From NCBI RefSeq assembly GCF_047250365.1, contig NZ_JBLBVL010000005.1, forward strand, positions 62,001 to 126,000: 64,000 bases of DNA, in the 5' to 3' direction. This document shows positions 44,212-55,200 of the stretch, piece after piece. The position numbers and the translations under genes are program-made. Within the stretch, counting starts at the first letter, position 1. Each line of letters begins with the position of its first letter. The notes beneath the pieces were generated by a model. That model was not told the origin of the DNA. It did not search any database and saw only the letters and a program-made list of their open reading frames with translations. The DNA is from Thaumasiovibrio sp047250365 (GTDB lineage Bacteria > Pseudomonadota > Gammaproteobacteria > Enterobacterales > Vibrionaceae).

Positions 44212-44670
44212 ATGCTAGAGCTAAAGTTTGCATTAAATGGGAAAGCGATGTCTGTCGTTAAGGTTGGTAGTCACGCATTCAATGCCTTCTCAGGTGATGA
44301 CGACTACCGAAACAAAAAAGTGGCACAATGCCTTGTAAATCTGGGCCCCATACCTGCAGGCACTTATTATATATTTGACAGGCAGTCAGGCGGCCGCCTA
44401 GGGCGTCTCAAAGATTACTTTAACGGTAAAGATCAATGGTTTGCCCTGTATGGTGTTGACACTAACATAGATGATGAAGTGATGTGCGCAGCAATTAGCC
44501 GAGGACAATTTCGATTACACCCCCAAGGTCGGCTAGGTGTCAGCAAGGGCTGTATCGTGCTAGAAAGCCATAAGGATTTTATAACATTACGTAGTTTGCT
44601 AAAGAGCACCTCAACGACGTTAATCCCGGGTGTTGGACTAGAAAGTTATGGTAGAGTAATTGTAACATGA
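44212..44670 (+). CDS. Tlde1-like (DUF2778) L,D-transpeptidase-fold T6SS effector candidate
   Basis: A 152-residue protein starting at the ATG with AGGAG 7 nt upstream. FNAFSGDDDYRNKK, GPIPAGTYYIFDRQSGGRLG, DQWFALYG and RGQFRLHPQGRLGVSKGCIV are the DUF2778 landmarks. His103, Ser111 and Cys114 fit the H-x(n)-S-x-G-C catalytic motif of L,D-transpeptidase-like enzymes. Tlde1 proteins are type VI effectors that cut or exchange peptidoglycan stem peptides in the periplasm of rivals. There is no signal peptide, as usual for T6SS cargo. No VgrG, Hcp or PAAR gene lies nearby, so it would be an orphan effector. The next gene overlaps by 4 bp and looks like its immunity protein. Confidence 0.75.
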   Translation: MLELKFALNGKAMSVVKVGSHAFNAFSGDDDYRNKKVAQCLVNLGPIPAGTYYIFDRQSGGRLGRLKDYFNGKDQWFALYGVDTNIDDEVMCAAISRGQFRLHPQGRLGVSKGCIVLESHKDFITLRSLLKSTSTTLIPGVGLESYGRVIVT

Positions 44671-44927
44671 AGAAAATCTCTGTTTACTTCATCATTAGTG
44701 CGGTACTTGCACTGATATGGACGTATTGTTGGTTCCATTATCCCATTATTCCGCCTTATATTAGTGAACATCACATCAGTGTATTCAGTCAATACATAGG
44801 CGTTAACACCAATGAAGAGCTGTATGACATTATGCTTTACATTGTATTCATCGGATCTTTTATTTTTTTTTCTATCCTGACATTAGCTATCGAGAAAGTG
44901 CTAAATAGAGCCAAAGCATTTTCATAG
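44667..44927 (+). CDS. Two-span membrane protein, probable Tldi1-type immunity protein
   Basis: An 86-residue protein with two hydrophobic spans (YFIISAVLALIWTYCWF and IMLYIVFIGSFIFFSILTLA) and a short periplasm-sized loop between them. Its start overlaps the effector stop by 4 bp. Effector-immunity pairs for periplasmic toxins have membrane or periplasmic immunity proteins in exactly this position. The sequence itself is not recognised, so the role is by context. Nine T at 44863-44871 fall within the second span. Confidence 0.6.
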   Translation: MKKISVYFIISAVLALIWTYCWFHYPIIPPYISEHHISVFSQYIGVNTNEELYDIMLYIVFIGSFIFFSILTLAIEKVLNRAKAFS

Positions 44928-45136
44928 TGTATTACATTTGTGATTCTCATTACCCTGCAAAAGGCGAATTTTTTGGGCTTCTATCTGACTCATCGACATA
45001 TTGCTCATGTTTCGCGATGGAAGTCGCTGTTTTCTTTTCTGTTCCGCAGTTTTTTAATCAAAAACTACAGTTTTATGGTCGCTTTCCGATATAGTAATCA
45101 TTCATGTAATAACCTTGTCCCAGAGGACTATCGGCA

Positions 45137-48100
45137 GTGTCTTATTTTTTCTCATTATGGAAACGTTATACCGCAACAGGTACGTTGATTTTTTGCTTAA
45201 GCGTTTTCTTTTTCTTTGCTTCTAACGTGTCAGCGAATACGGTACGTATTCTTGGACCAAGAGACGCTGTGGCAACGACACCTTCTTCTGTGGTTCCTGC
45301 GTTACCATCATCGCAAATACCGCCTAATTTGTATGGCCCAACAGGCAATAACGAGACCTTATGGTCGATAGCCACCCAGTATCGTCGTGACGATAACGTG
45401 TCGGTTTATCAGGTGCTATCAGCCATACACCGCCTCAATACGCACGCTTTTGAAGAGAATAATCTTCATACGTTACAGCCTGGCAGTATTTTGAAAATGC
45501 CGACACTGGAACAAATTCGTCAAGAGAACTCCGATGATGTCGCGTTACGCTTGAAACGAGACGAAGCGAGACTCAGTGCATTAAAGCGCCAATCAGCAGC
45601 CAATCAGCGAAGCGCTACGTCTTTAACACCGACACAAACTGGAACACTGCCCACTGCAGTGGTAAATACACCATTACCGACGCCTGCTGATATACCCGTA
45701 GCCGCCGTTACCACCGCCCCGAATGTTGCACTAGCAACAGAAGACAAGGCCGTATCGTCAGCAACTAAGCCGATAGTTGCGGATACACAAGCAAGTGAGA
45801 AAGACGAAACGTCACCATCTAACCAAGGCGGCATCCCGCCGCGCCCGGCGCTAAATGAAGGGCTGAATAATGAACTGGCGTTAACAGAGCAGCAGATGAT
45901 TCGGTTGTTGGAGACAAATCATCAACTTAGAGTGCGTATGTCAGAGATGCAGCTTGAGTTGTCGGCTTTACAAGATCAGGTGAATGACGACGAATTTATT
46001 CGCGACGAGATTTTGCGCTTTATTGAAAAAGAACGTCAAGCGCAAGCTATCGAGAGTGCGCCGGTCGCGTCGGTCGGTTTATTGGATCGTATGTCTCAAA
46101 GCCCACTGGCACTTGTTGCGGCAATACTTATTCCTAGTGGGTTGATAGGAGGATTGCTTTTCTTCTTCTTGAGTCGTCGTCGAGAAGAGAGTGACGATGT
46201 GGTGAAAGCGCTGCAACAGCCTAGAGAAGCAGCGGAGGAAGAGGATATCGATATTGACGATATTCCTGATTTGGCGTTAACAGAAGACGATATCTTGTTT
46301 GGTGGTGATCTACCAAACGAGGCAGATAACGAAGAGGATGACGAGTTAATGTCATCGAATCACAGAGATTTATTTTCTGTCAATTCTGATGAACCTGCGC
46401 TGGGTCTTGAAGATATGGAGCGGGCTCTGGATGACTTTGATAGTCAATTCCTCTCTTCTGAGCAGCAAACTTCACCGGATGGGGCGTCTACGTCGCTGTG
46501 GGGGCAAGAGTTTAACGTTGATCAGGACGAGATGGTCGTTGATGATTTCAATCTAGCATCTGATAGTGATGACAATCTCATCGATCAATCCGTTTTAGAT
46601 GAGTTGTTAGGTAACTTAGATAATGCAGACTCAGTTGAGAGCGACACTCTACTCGCTGACGAGGACGATAGTGGCGAAGAAGAGCCTTTGCCAGGTCTTA
46701 GCGAAAGTGATGCACTATTAGATGAGCTGTTGGCAGATGAGGACGGCAGTGCTGATAAAGAGTCTTTGCCAGATCTTAACGATAGCGATGCACTATTAGA
46801 TGAGCTGTTGGCTGATGAAGACGACAGTGCTGATAAAGAGGACGCCGAAGAAGAGACCTTACTCGATCTGAGCAACAGTGATGCCTTGTTAGATGAGTTG
46901 CTTGCTGACGAGGACGATAGTGGCGAAGAAGAGTTATTGCCAGATCTTAGCGATAGTGATGCACTATTAGATGAGCTGTTGGCTGATGAAGACGACAGTG
47001 CTGATAAAGAGAACGCCGAAGAAGAGACTTTACTCGATCTGAGCAACAGTGATGCATTGCTAGATGAGTTGCTTGCTGACGAGAGCGACAGTGGCGAAGA
47101 AGAGTTATTGCCAGATCTTAGCGATAGTGATGCCTTGTTAGATGAGTTGCTTGCTGACGAGAGCGACAGTGGCGAAGAAGAGTTATTGCCAGATCTTAGC
47201 GATAGTGATGCCTTGTTAGATGAGTTGCTTGCTGACGAGAGCGACAGTGGCGAAGAAGAGTTATTGCCAGATCTTAGCGATAGTGATGCACTATTAGATG
47301 AGCTGTTGGCTGATGAAGACGGCAGTGCTGATAAAGAGAACGCCGAAGAAGAGACCTTACTCGATCTCAGTAACAGTGATGCATTGTTAGATGAGTTGTT
47401 GCCGGATGAGGTTAACAGGGCAGAGGAAGCGCCGGAACTCGAAGAGCTTTATTCACCTGATGAACTGAATAACATCGAGGATAGCCGATTTAATGGCGAA
47501 GCGCCGCAAGAGCTTGAAGCGGAGTTAGCAGACATTGATGCCTTACTAGGTGAGTTATCAGTTTGCAGTGTTGATGAATCGGAACACGCTGAACAACCGA
47601 CGCAAGTGGATGAGTCATTACTCGATCAGGAAGCGCTGGCGGCAGAACAGGCCGCGAGTGAAGAGATGTTAGCAGAGTTCGACGCTCAAGCTCAGGCTGC
47701 CTTAGGGACGAATTCTCAGCAACTAGAGACATTGCTAGGCCAAGATTCAAATCAAGTGACATCGCTCGATACCGAGTCAGCACAAAGCACGCCGCTAGAT
47801 GAAGCAGTATCACATCCAGTTGATAGTGAGTCGGACTTTGTGGCGAAATCCCAGTTTGATTTTGAAGGGCAAACGGTAGAAGAGGCGTTAAATGAGCTTG
47901 ATGCTGATGAACTACTTGATTTGTCTGATACGGATCGTGAAGCACTAGACATTGCTTTGGCGGAGTCACTTTCCCAACCAATTTCGTTTGATGCGTTGCC
48001 GGAATTTGGTGAAGAAGAGGCGCGGCGAGAGGTGGAGGCCGAATTTGGAGTCTCAGAGGAATCTTTGGATTCTAATCACGATCAAGACGCACAGACTAAC

Positions 48101-49054
48101 AGTGAAAATGATTCACAACCTCAAGGTAGTGCCCAAGACGCTGATGTGGAGAATGGTGACGTTGAACGCGCTGCAACAGAAGGTTTGCCGTTAACGTTTG
48201 CATTTAAAGAAACAATCGATGTTGATGATATTCCAGAATTTAATGAGGATGATGCGTTTGCCGCCGCTTTAGAAGAGCAGCAAGAGTTAGATGAAGGCCA
48301 AGCCGACTATCAAGCACAACAGCAGAAAAGTGTCGAGACACAAACATCAGCACAGGTTGCACCAATCGCGTACAGTATTCTAGATGAAAGTCATGTAGAT
48401 ACGGCTGGCTTAGATATGGATGCATTGCTAACCGATACCGATCAACCCGATATCGATCACGTATTGCTTGATGAAACGTTACACGCACAGCAACATTCAT
48501 TGGCGGCTGATGAAGCCAATGGAGAAGATAAGGCGATGCTAACGGATGATGAGCTACTATTGCCTGACGATGCGCTGTTGATGGATGAAGATGAGACCGA
48601 GATTTGGCAAGCGGCTGCTACGCCTGAGCCAGAACTAGAACCGGAAGATTGGAGTCATCAACCGGGATTCGTAGAGGCAGAGTTACAGCAATTTGATTCC
48701 ATTAATGATTTGTCGACTGAAGCTCTACCACCGCACTCACAAACAGCAGCAACGGACTATATTAGCATTGATGAGCTGATGCATGACGACCCTGATGCAG
48801 AAAGAATTGATTTGAATTCAGTGCCAATGGACCTAGATGTTGGTTTAGACGAATTCCCTGATTTGCTGGCAGACATCGAAGGCAGTGATGTTGATATTGG
48901 CAGCGAAGTGGACAGCCAAGTTGATTTGGCGAAAGCTTACATTGAGATGAACGATCCGCAAGGTGCGATCGCTTTGCTAGAAGACGTGCTACCTTCATTG
49001 ACTGGAGCGCGTCATGATGAAGTCACCTCTCTATTGAATAGCTTGAAAAAGTAG
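45137..49054 (+). CDS. fimV: FimV/HubP-type polar landmark protein
   Basis: A 1305-residue inner-membrane protein with GTG start. A signal peptide ends near SNVSANTVRILGP; a FimV-type N-terminal/LysM-like region follows (ETLWSIATQYRRDDNVSVYQ, LQPGSILKMPT). A coiled coil lies at about 250-300 and one membrane span at about 327-347 (LALVAAILIPSGLIGGLLFF). The large cytoplasmic part is strongly acidic with repeats (about residues 500-755). The C terminus has a TPR-like FimV domain (QVDLAKAYIEMNDPQGAIAL). In Vibrio cholerae this family (HubP) anchors chromosome origin, chemotaxis and flagellar regulators at the pole. It follows pdxB-asd as in other Vibrionaceae. Confidence 0.9.
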   Translation: MSYFFSLWKRYTATGTLIFCLSVFFFFASNVSANTVRILGPRDAVATTPSSVVPALPSSQIPPNLYGPTGNNETLWSIATQYRRDDNVSVYQVLSAIHRLNTHAFEENNLHTLQPGSILKMPTLEQIRQENSDDVALRLKRDEARLSALKRQSAANQRSATSLTPTQTGTLPTAVVNTPLPTPADIPVAAVTTAPNVALATEDKAVSSATKPIVADTQASEKDETSPSNQGGIPPRPALNEGLNNELALTEQQMIRLLETNHQLRVRMSEMQLELSALQDQVNDDEFIRDEILRFIEKERQAQAIESAPVASVGLLDRMSQSPLALVAAILIPSGLIGGLLFFFLSRRREESDDVVKALQQPREAAEEEDIDIDDIPDLALTEDDILFGGDLPNEADNEEDDELMSSNHRDLFSVNSDEPALGLEDMERALDDFDSQFLSSEQQTSPDGASTSLWGQEFNVDQDEMVVDDFNLASDSDDNLIDQSVLDELLGNLDNADSVESDTLLADEDDSGEEEPLPGLSESDALLDELLADEDGSADKESLPDLNDSDALLDELLADEDDSADKEDAEEETLLDLSNSDALLDELLADEDDSGEEELLPDLSDSDALLDELLADEDDSADKENAEEETLLDLSNSDALLDELLADESDSGEEELLPDLSDSDALLDELLADESDSGEEELLPDLSDSDALLDELLADESDSGEEELLPDLSDSDALLDELLADEDGSADKENAEEETLLDLSNSDALLDELLPDEVNRAEEAPELEELYSPDELNNIEDSRFNGEAPQELEAELADIDALLGELSVCSVDESEHAEQPTQVDESLLDQEALAAEQAASEEMLAEFDAQAQAALGTNSQQLETLLGQDSNQVTSLDTESAQSTPLDEAVSHPVDSESDFVAKSQFDFEGQTVEEALNELDADELLDLSDTDREALDIALAESLSQPISFDALPEFGEEEARREVEAEFGVSEESLDSNHDQDAQTNSENDSQPQGSAQDADVENGDVERAATEGLPLTFAFKETIDVDDIPEFNEDDAFAAALEEQQELDEGQADYQAQQQKSVETQTSAQVAPIAYSILDESHVDTAGLDMDALLTDTDQPDIDHVLLDETLHAQQHSLAADEANGEDKAMLTDDELLLPDDALLMDEDETEIWQAAATPEPELEPEDWSHQPGFVEAELQQFDSINDLSTEALPPHSQTAATDYISIDELMHDDPDAERIDLNSVPMDLDVGLDEFPDLLADIEGSDVDIGSEVDSQVDLAKAYIEMNDPQGAIALLEDVLPSLTGARHDEVTSLLNSLKK
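46646..47412 (+). repeat. In-frame acidic tandem repeats within fimV
   Basis: Repeats of the type DALLDELLADE plus a variable acidic linker occur about nine times. Three adjacent units (starting at 47129, 47207 and 47285, plus the one before) have an exact 78 bp period (26 residues). Near-identity at DNA level indicates recent expansion or gene conversion. All units keep the reading frame. Confidence 0.85.
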
Positions 49055-49074
49055 CAATAAAGGCATTAACGGTT

Positions 49075-49110
49075 AAAAAGCACTGCTTTATCATAAGCAG
49101 TGCTTTTTTT
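49075..49110. terminator. Bidirectional terminator between fimV and xthA
   Basis: AAAAAGCACTGCTTA and TAAGCAGTGCTTTTTTT form a perfect stem with A and T runs on both sides, ending both convergent genes. Confidence 0.9.
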
Positions 49111-49112
49111 GT

Positions 49113-49919
49113 TTAACGGAATGTTGTCCAGATAGGCGCATGGTCAGATGGTTTTTCAATGCCACGCAACTCATAGTCGATGCCAGCCTCAGTGGTTTTT
49201 GCTGCTAACGATGGCGTCGCTAAAATAACATCAATGCGCAGCCCCCGGTTGTCAGGAAAGCCTTTCGAGCGATAGTCAAACCAAGAGTATTGATCTATCA
49301 CGTCGGGGTGTTGTAGGCGGAACGTATCTTCTAGCCCCCAATTTAATAACGTTGCTAGCCATTCTCGCTCAATCGGTTGGAAAGAGCATTTGCCTGTCTT
49401 TAACCACCGTTTACGGTTTGGCTCGCCAATGCCGATATCTTTATCTTCAGGGCTAATATTAATATCCCCCATAACAATCAGCTGCTCATCGCTATTGTGG
49501 TGAGTGTTAAGGTAAGTCATTAAATCGGCATAAAAGCGCTCTTTAGCGGGGAATTTTATCTCGTGGCTAATATTGTCACCTTGTGGGAAATAGCCATTTA
49601 GCACGGTGACTTTTTCACCCGCATCGTTTTCAAATGTGGCCATGATCATACGGCGTTGTGCCTCTAAATCATCGGTTGGAAAGCCTTTTTGAACGCTAAC
49701 AGGCTCACGTTTACAGAGTAGAGCAACCCCGTAGTGTGCTTTTTGACCATGATGATAAACTTTGTATCCCATGGCTTCGACATCGGCCAAGGGAAACGCG
49801 TCATCATGTACTTTTATCTCTTGTAAACCAATGACATCGGGTTGGTGTTTTTCAATAAGCGCCTGTAACTGATGCAGTCGTGCTCTTATTCCATTGATAT
49901 TGAATGATATTACTTTCAT
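49113..49919 (-). CDS. xthA: Exonuclease III
   Basis: A 268-residue DNA-repair nuclease acting at abasic sites and 3' blocks. MKVISFNINGIRARLHQLQA, VIGLQEIKVHD with the metal Glu, VMGDINISPEDKDIGIG, and the C-terminal SDHAPIWTTF with catalytic Asp-His are all present. Length matches E. coli (268). It is convergent with fimV. Confidence 0.93.
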   Translation of the reverse strand: MKVISFNINGIRARLHQLQALIEKHQPDVIGLQEIKVHDDAFPLADVEAMGYKVYHHGQKAHYGVALLCKREPVSVQKGFPTDDLEAQRRMIMATFENDAGEKVTVLNGYFPQGDNISHEIKFPAKERFYADLMTYLNTHHNSDEQLIVMGDINISPEDKDIGIGEPNRKRWLKTGKCSFQPIEREWLATLLNWGLEDTFRLQHPDVIDQYSWFDYRSKGFPDNRGLRIDVILATPSLAAKTTEAGIDYELRGIEKPSDHAPIWTTFR

Positions 49920-50064
49920 TTCTTATTGTTTCCTTGAAGGCTAGGTTATGCAGTAATAGTAACAAATCGCCGATGTGACCGCATTAGGTAGGGAAGGTGA
50001 TTGCAATGGGCTAACCGATGAGATAAATCAAGAAGGACGGCAGAAAGTGATGAGCGCTAGAAAC

Positions 50065-50092
50065 GAAAAAAGCCAGCATAATGCTGGCTTTT
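50065..50092 (-). terminator. Terminator of the tRNA-Tyr array
   Basis: AGCCAGCATAATGCTGGCTT is a stem-loop; on the minus strand it is followed by a run of six T. It lies just beyond the last tRNA of the array in the direction of transcription. Confidence 0.85.
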
Positions 50093-50098
50093 AAAAGA

Positions 50099-50183
<85 letters not shown>

Positions 50184-50252
50184 ACGAGTGTTACTGATTG
50201 TCTGCGTTAGCGTGCTATTTTCTTAGTAAGAAAACCACGTTAATGCGAAAGA

Positions 50253-50337
<85 letters not shown>

Positions 50338-50406
50338 ACGAGTGTTACTGATTGTCTGCGTTAACGTGCCGTTTTCTTAGCAAGAAAACCACATTAATGC
50401 GAAAGA

Positions 50407-50491
<85 letters not shown>

Positions 50492-50561
50492 ACGAGTGTT
50501 ACTGATTGTCTGCGTTAGCGTGCTACTTTCTTAGTAAGAAAAATCACATTAATGCGAAAGA

Positions 50562-50646
<85 letters not shown>

Positions 50647-50716
50647 ACGAGTGTTACTAATTGTCTGCGTTAGCGTGCTGTTTTCTTAGTAAGAAAAATC
50701 ACATTAACACGAAAGA

Positions 50717-50801
<85 letters not shown>

Positions 50802-51117
50802 ACAAGTGCGGAGCGCATAATAGCAAACCCGTTCTGCCTGTAAACCTTTTTCCTGCAAAAAGTGTGTTGCCTGCTGGTTTTTTCATCTTTTGAATGGTCG
50901 AGTGCGGTAAATATGTTCAATTGACCGTTGGATTAATGGTGTAGAGACGAAAAATGCTAGCTCAGAGAAGGGGTTAAATTCTACGGTAAGGTGTCGTTGA
51001 AATGTAACACAGCGTATTGATTTAGGTAAGAATATATTTTGCGATACTTTACATTTGTTTACGTTAGTCTTGTGACAATTTGATAGTATGTTGTCATCCA
51101 AATTAAGAGTTATAGCA

Positions 51118-52203
51118 ATGAAAAAATCAACGATAGCAGTATTAGTGATTGGACTTGCCGCTGGTGGATACTGGTGGGCACAGCAATCGGAGACAACGCC
51201 GCCCTCTTTTCCTGCTGGCGCTGGCCGTGGCGCTGGTGCTGTATTTGTCACCACTGATGTTATTCAATCGATGCCGTTAAGCCAATCATTGACGCTCGTC
51301 GGCAATCTGCAAGCACGTAAAGCAATCAATGTTGCTTCTGAAGTGAGTGGCAAAATTGCTCACATCGCTGTTTCAGAAAACAGCAATGTCGAAGCGGGGC
51401 AGCTATTGGTGCAATTGGATAACTTGCAATCCAAAGCGAGCCTTGATGAAGCCATCGCTTATCATCGTGATGAAATGCGCAAATTGACCGAATATGCCAA
51501 GCTGGTGGCTCGCGGTGCTGTAACTCAAACCCAAGTTGATGCGCAACAATCGGCGGTAGACATTGCAAAAGCACGTTTAGATGCAGCCCAAAAACGCTTT
51601 GATGACCACGCGGTGAAAGCTCCGTTCTCTGGCACCATTGGCTTATTAGATATCAGTGCAGGTCAATTAGTAAAAGATAGTGAGCAGTTACTTACTCTTG
51701 ACGACCTCTCTTTAATGCAGCTCGATCTATCTGTTCCAGAACAATACCTGTCGCAAATTATGCTTGGTGACAAAGTGACTGCGCAAAGCCAAGCGTGGGG
51801 CAACGAAGATTTTTATGGTGAGATTGCCGCGATTGACTCACGAGTCTTGCAAGATTCATTAAATATTCGTGTTCGCATCGAATTTGTGAATGCGGAGAAT
51901 AAACTGAAACCCGGTATGCTAATGAATGCGCACATGGCATTTGCACCGCAAGAGATGGCGGTGATTCCTGTGCAGGGGTTGGAATACTCCGGCACGCGTC
52001 GTTACGTTTACGTTATCGATGATGAAAACACAGCTCACCGTACTGAAGTCAAACTAGGCGGGCGAGTGGGTAATCAGGTCATGGTCGAAGATGGCGTGAG
52101 TATCGGCGACAAGATTGTTGTGCAAGGACTGGTTAATATTCGCGATGGAGCCCGTGTGGATGATGTTAATGCGGCGCTAGCTTCACCGAAGAAAGGTCAA
52201 TAG
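51118..52203 (+). CDS. RND efflux membrane-fusion (periplasmic adaptor) protein
   Basis: A 361-residue adaptor linking an inner-membrane RND pump to an outer-membrane channel. MKKSTIAVLVIGLAAGGYWW is a signal/anchor, KAINVASEVSGKIAHIAVSE and VKAPFSGTIGLLDISAGQLV are the paired lipoyl half-motifs, with a short helical hairpin between, and a beta-barrel region follows. ATG 51118 gives the signal sequence directly; the longer frame from 51088 is unlikely. The pump gene starts 2 bp after its stop. No TolC-type gene follows, so a shared TolC is likely. Confidence 0.9.
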   Translation: MKKSTIAVLVIGLAAGGYWWAQQSETTPPSFPAGAGRGAGAVFVTTDVIQSMPLSQSLTLVGNLQARKAINVASEVSGKIAHIAVSENSNVEAGQLLVQLDNLQSKASLDEAIAYHRDEMRKLTEYAKLVARGAVTQTQVDAQQSAVDIAKARLDAAQKRFDDHAVKAPFSGTIGLLDISAGQLVKDSEQLLTLDDLSLMQLDLSVPEQYLSQIMLGDKVTAQSQAWGNEDFYGEIAAIDSRVLQDSLNIRVRIEFVNAENKLKPGMLMNAHMAFAPQEMAVIPVQGLEYSGTRRYVYVIDDENTAHRTEVKLGGRVGNQVMVEDGVSIGDKIVVQGLVNIRDGARVDDVNAALASPKKGQ

Positions 52204-52205
52204 TT

Positions 52206-55200
52206 ATGTGGATTTCTGATGTATCGGTAAAACGCCCCGTCGTCGCTATCGTACTGAGTTTACTGTTGTGTGTGTTTGGTTTTGTCTCTTTCGATCGTAT
52301 GTCTGTACGCGAGTTTCCGGATGTCGACAACCCTGTGGTGACGATTTCCACGACTTATCGCGGCGCATCAGCCACGGTTATTGAAAGTCAAATTACCACC
52401 GTGGTCGAAGATCAGTTAACGGGGATCAGCGGGATAGACACCATTACATCGACAAGCCGTAATGGTATGTCGCGAATTACGGTGTCTTTTAATGTTGATT
52501 GGGATTTGATTGAAGGGGTGAGTGATGTCCGTGATGCGGTAGAGCGTGCAAAACGACGTTTACCAGAAGCGGCGGATGATCCTATTGTCTCTAAATCTAG
52601 AGGCACGGGCGAGTCATCGCTGTATATAAATTTAACCTCATCAGAGATGGATCGAACCCAGTTAACCGATTATACCAATCGTGTTTTGGAAGATCGCTTT
52701 AGTCTTCTTGATGGTGTTAGTTCAATTCAGATCAGCGGCGCGCTCAATCAAGTGATGTATGTTCAACTCAGCCCTGAATTGATGGCGGGTCGACGTGTTA
52801 CCGCGAATGACATTATTACGGCTTTACGTAACGAAAACTTGGAGATGCCAGGTGGACAGGTGCGTAATGATACAACCGTTATGTCGGTACGGACTGCGCG
52901 TTTATATGCAACGGTAGAAGATTTCGAGTACTTAGTTATTCGTTTTGCTGACGATGGTTCACCGATTTATTTGAAAGATGTGGCTAGCGTTTTCATTGGC
53001 GCAGAGAATGAGAATTCGACGTTTAAAAGTAACGGCATCTCTAACTTAAGCCTTGGTATTATCGCACAAAGTGACGCGAACCCGCTTGAGGTGTCAACAT
53101 TAGTGCGTCAAGAGGTTGAAAACCTGCAACCCTTTTTGCCAGAAGGAACAGACCTTTACGTAGATTATGATGCCACGCTCTATATTGAACGCTCGATCGA
53201 CGAGGTGTTTAATACCTTAATGATAACGGGTGGATTGGTTGTTTTGGTGCTGTATGTCTTTATTGGCCAAGCGCGTGCCACGCTAATTCCTGCAGTAACG
53301 GTGCCGGTTTCGTTGATCTCTGCCTTTATTGCGGCTTACAGCATGGGCTTTTCCATCAATATACTCACCTTAATGGCGCTGATCTTATCAATTGGCTTGG
53401 TAGTGGATGATGCGATTGTTGTTGTCGAAAATATCTTCCATCACCTCCAAGAAGGTGAATCGCCACTGCTTGCGGCGTATAAAGGTACGCGAGAGGTCGG
53501 CTTTGCCGTTGTTGCGACTACCGTGGTACTCGTGATGGTATTCTTACCCATCTCATTTATGGATGGCATGATTGGTAAGTTCTTTACTGAGTTCGCGGTG
53601 CTATTGGCCGTTGCTGTGATGTTCTCGTCTCTGATTGCATTAACACTGACCCCTGTACTTGGCAGCAAAATATTAAAAGCCAATGTGAAGCGTAATGCGT
53701 TTAACCGCGGTGTGGATGTACTTTTTGCCAAGCTTGAAAATGGTTATCGTGCGGTTGTACAGCTTGCGGTTAAAGGGCGCTGGTTTGCCCCACTGGTCAT
53801 TATTGGCTGTATTGCTGCTAGTGTTGGATTGATGAAAACGATCCCCGCGCAGTTAGCACCAATGGAAGACCGTGGTGTTGTGTTTGCTTTTGTTCGTGGT
53901 GCCGATGCGACCAGTTATAACCGCATGGTGGCAAACATGGAGTTGGTTGAAGAGCGTATCTTAGGCTTGGTTGGCCAGGGTGATATTCGTGCCATGAGCT
54001 TACAAACACCCGCATTTGGTGGTAATGCTGGCGACCAGACTGGTTTTGTCATCATACAGCTTGAACCTTGGGAAGAGCGTGACCGTCATGCTGAGGAGAT
54101 CTTAGGTGATATTCGTAAGGCCTTGGCTGGCATACCCGATGTGCGCGTGTTCCCGTTTATGCCAGGCATGCGCGGCGGTTCGTCTGAGCCGGTGCAGATG
54201 GTGCTTGGTGGGGCAGATTACTCTGAGCTAAATGACTGGGCAGAGAAGCTAAAAGTGATAGCAGAAGATAGTCCATACATGAATGGTGCTGATCTCGATT
54301 ACAGTGAAGCTACCCCAGAGCTATTGGTGTCGATTGATAAACAGCGTGCCGCCCAATTGGGCGTGACGGTATCAACGGTCGCACAAACACTAGAGGTGAT
54401 GCTGGGTGGGCGTCGTGAAACGACTTATGTCGACCGTGGTGAAGAGTATGATGTTTATCTGCGTGGTGAAGAAGACCGTTTCAATAATGTTTCCGATCTG
54501 TCAAAGATTTATTTGCGTACCTCGCGTGGAGAGTTGATAACCCTTGATACCGTGACATCGATTGAAGAGGTTGCATCAGCAAGCCGCTTGAATCACTTTA
54601 TGAAGCAAAAAGCGATCACCCTTAAAGCGAACGTCACTGAAGGGTATACCTTAGGTGAGGCGCTTGATTATCTGGAAGCAGAGGCTATCAAGTTATTGCC
54701 AGCCGATATCTCTATTAGCTATAACGGTGAATCGAAAGATTTCAAAGAGAATCAGAGCAGCATGCTGTTTGTGTTCGGTTTGGCACTGTTAGTTGCTTAT
54801 TTGGTGTTGGCTGCGCAGTTTGAGAGCTTTATTAACCCGTTGGTGATTATGCTAACCGTACCGATGGGTATTTTTGGTGGCCTAGGTGGACTTTGGTTAA
54901 CGGATCTGTCGCTAAATATCTATAGCCAAATTGGTATGATTATGCTGATTGGTATGGTGACGAAGAACGGTATATTGATTGTTGAGTTTGCCAACCAGTT
55001 GCGTGACCGTGGTCGTGAGTTTGAGTCGGCGATCGTTGAAGCCTCAGTGCGTCGTTTACGTCCGATTATGATGACAGCGTTCACCACCTTGTTTGGTTCG
55101 CTGCCGTTGATCTTCTCGACGGGAGCGGGGGCAGAAAGCCGTATGGCAGTAGGTACGGTGGTGTTCTTCGGTATGGCCTTTGCAACATTTGTTACCTTGT

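Noticed and set aside
46585..47046. Serine-rich minus-strand frame inside fimV
   Set aside because: It is the complement of the acidic repeat region and has no start signal.
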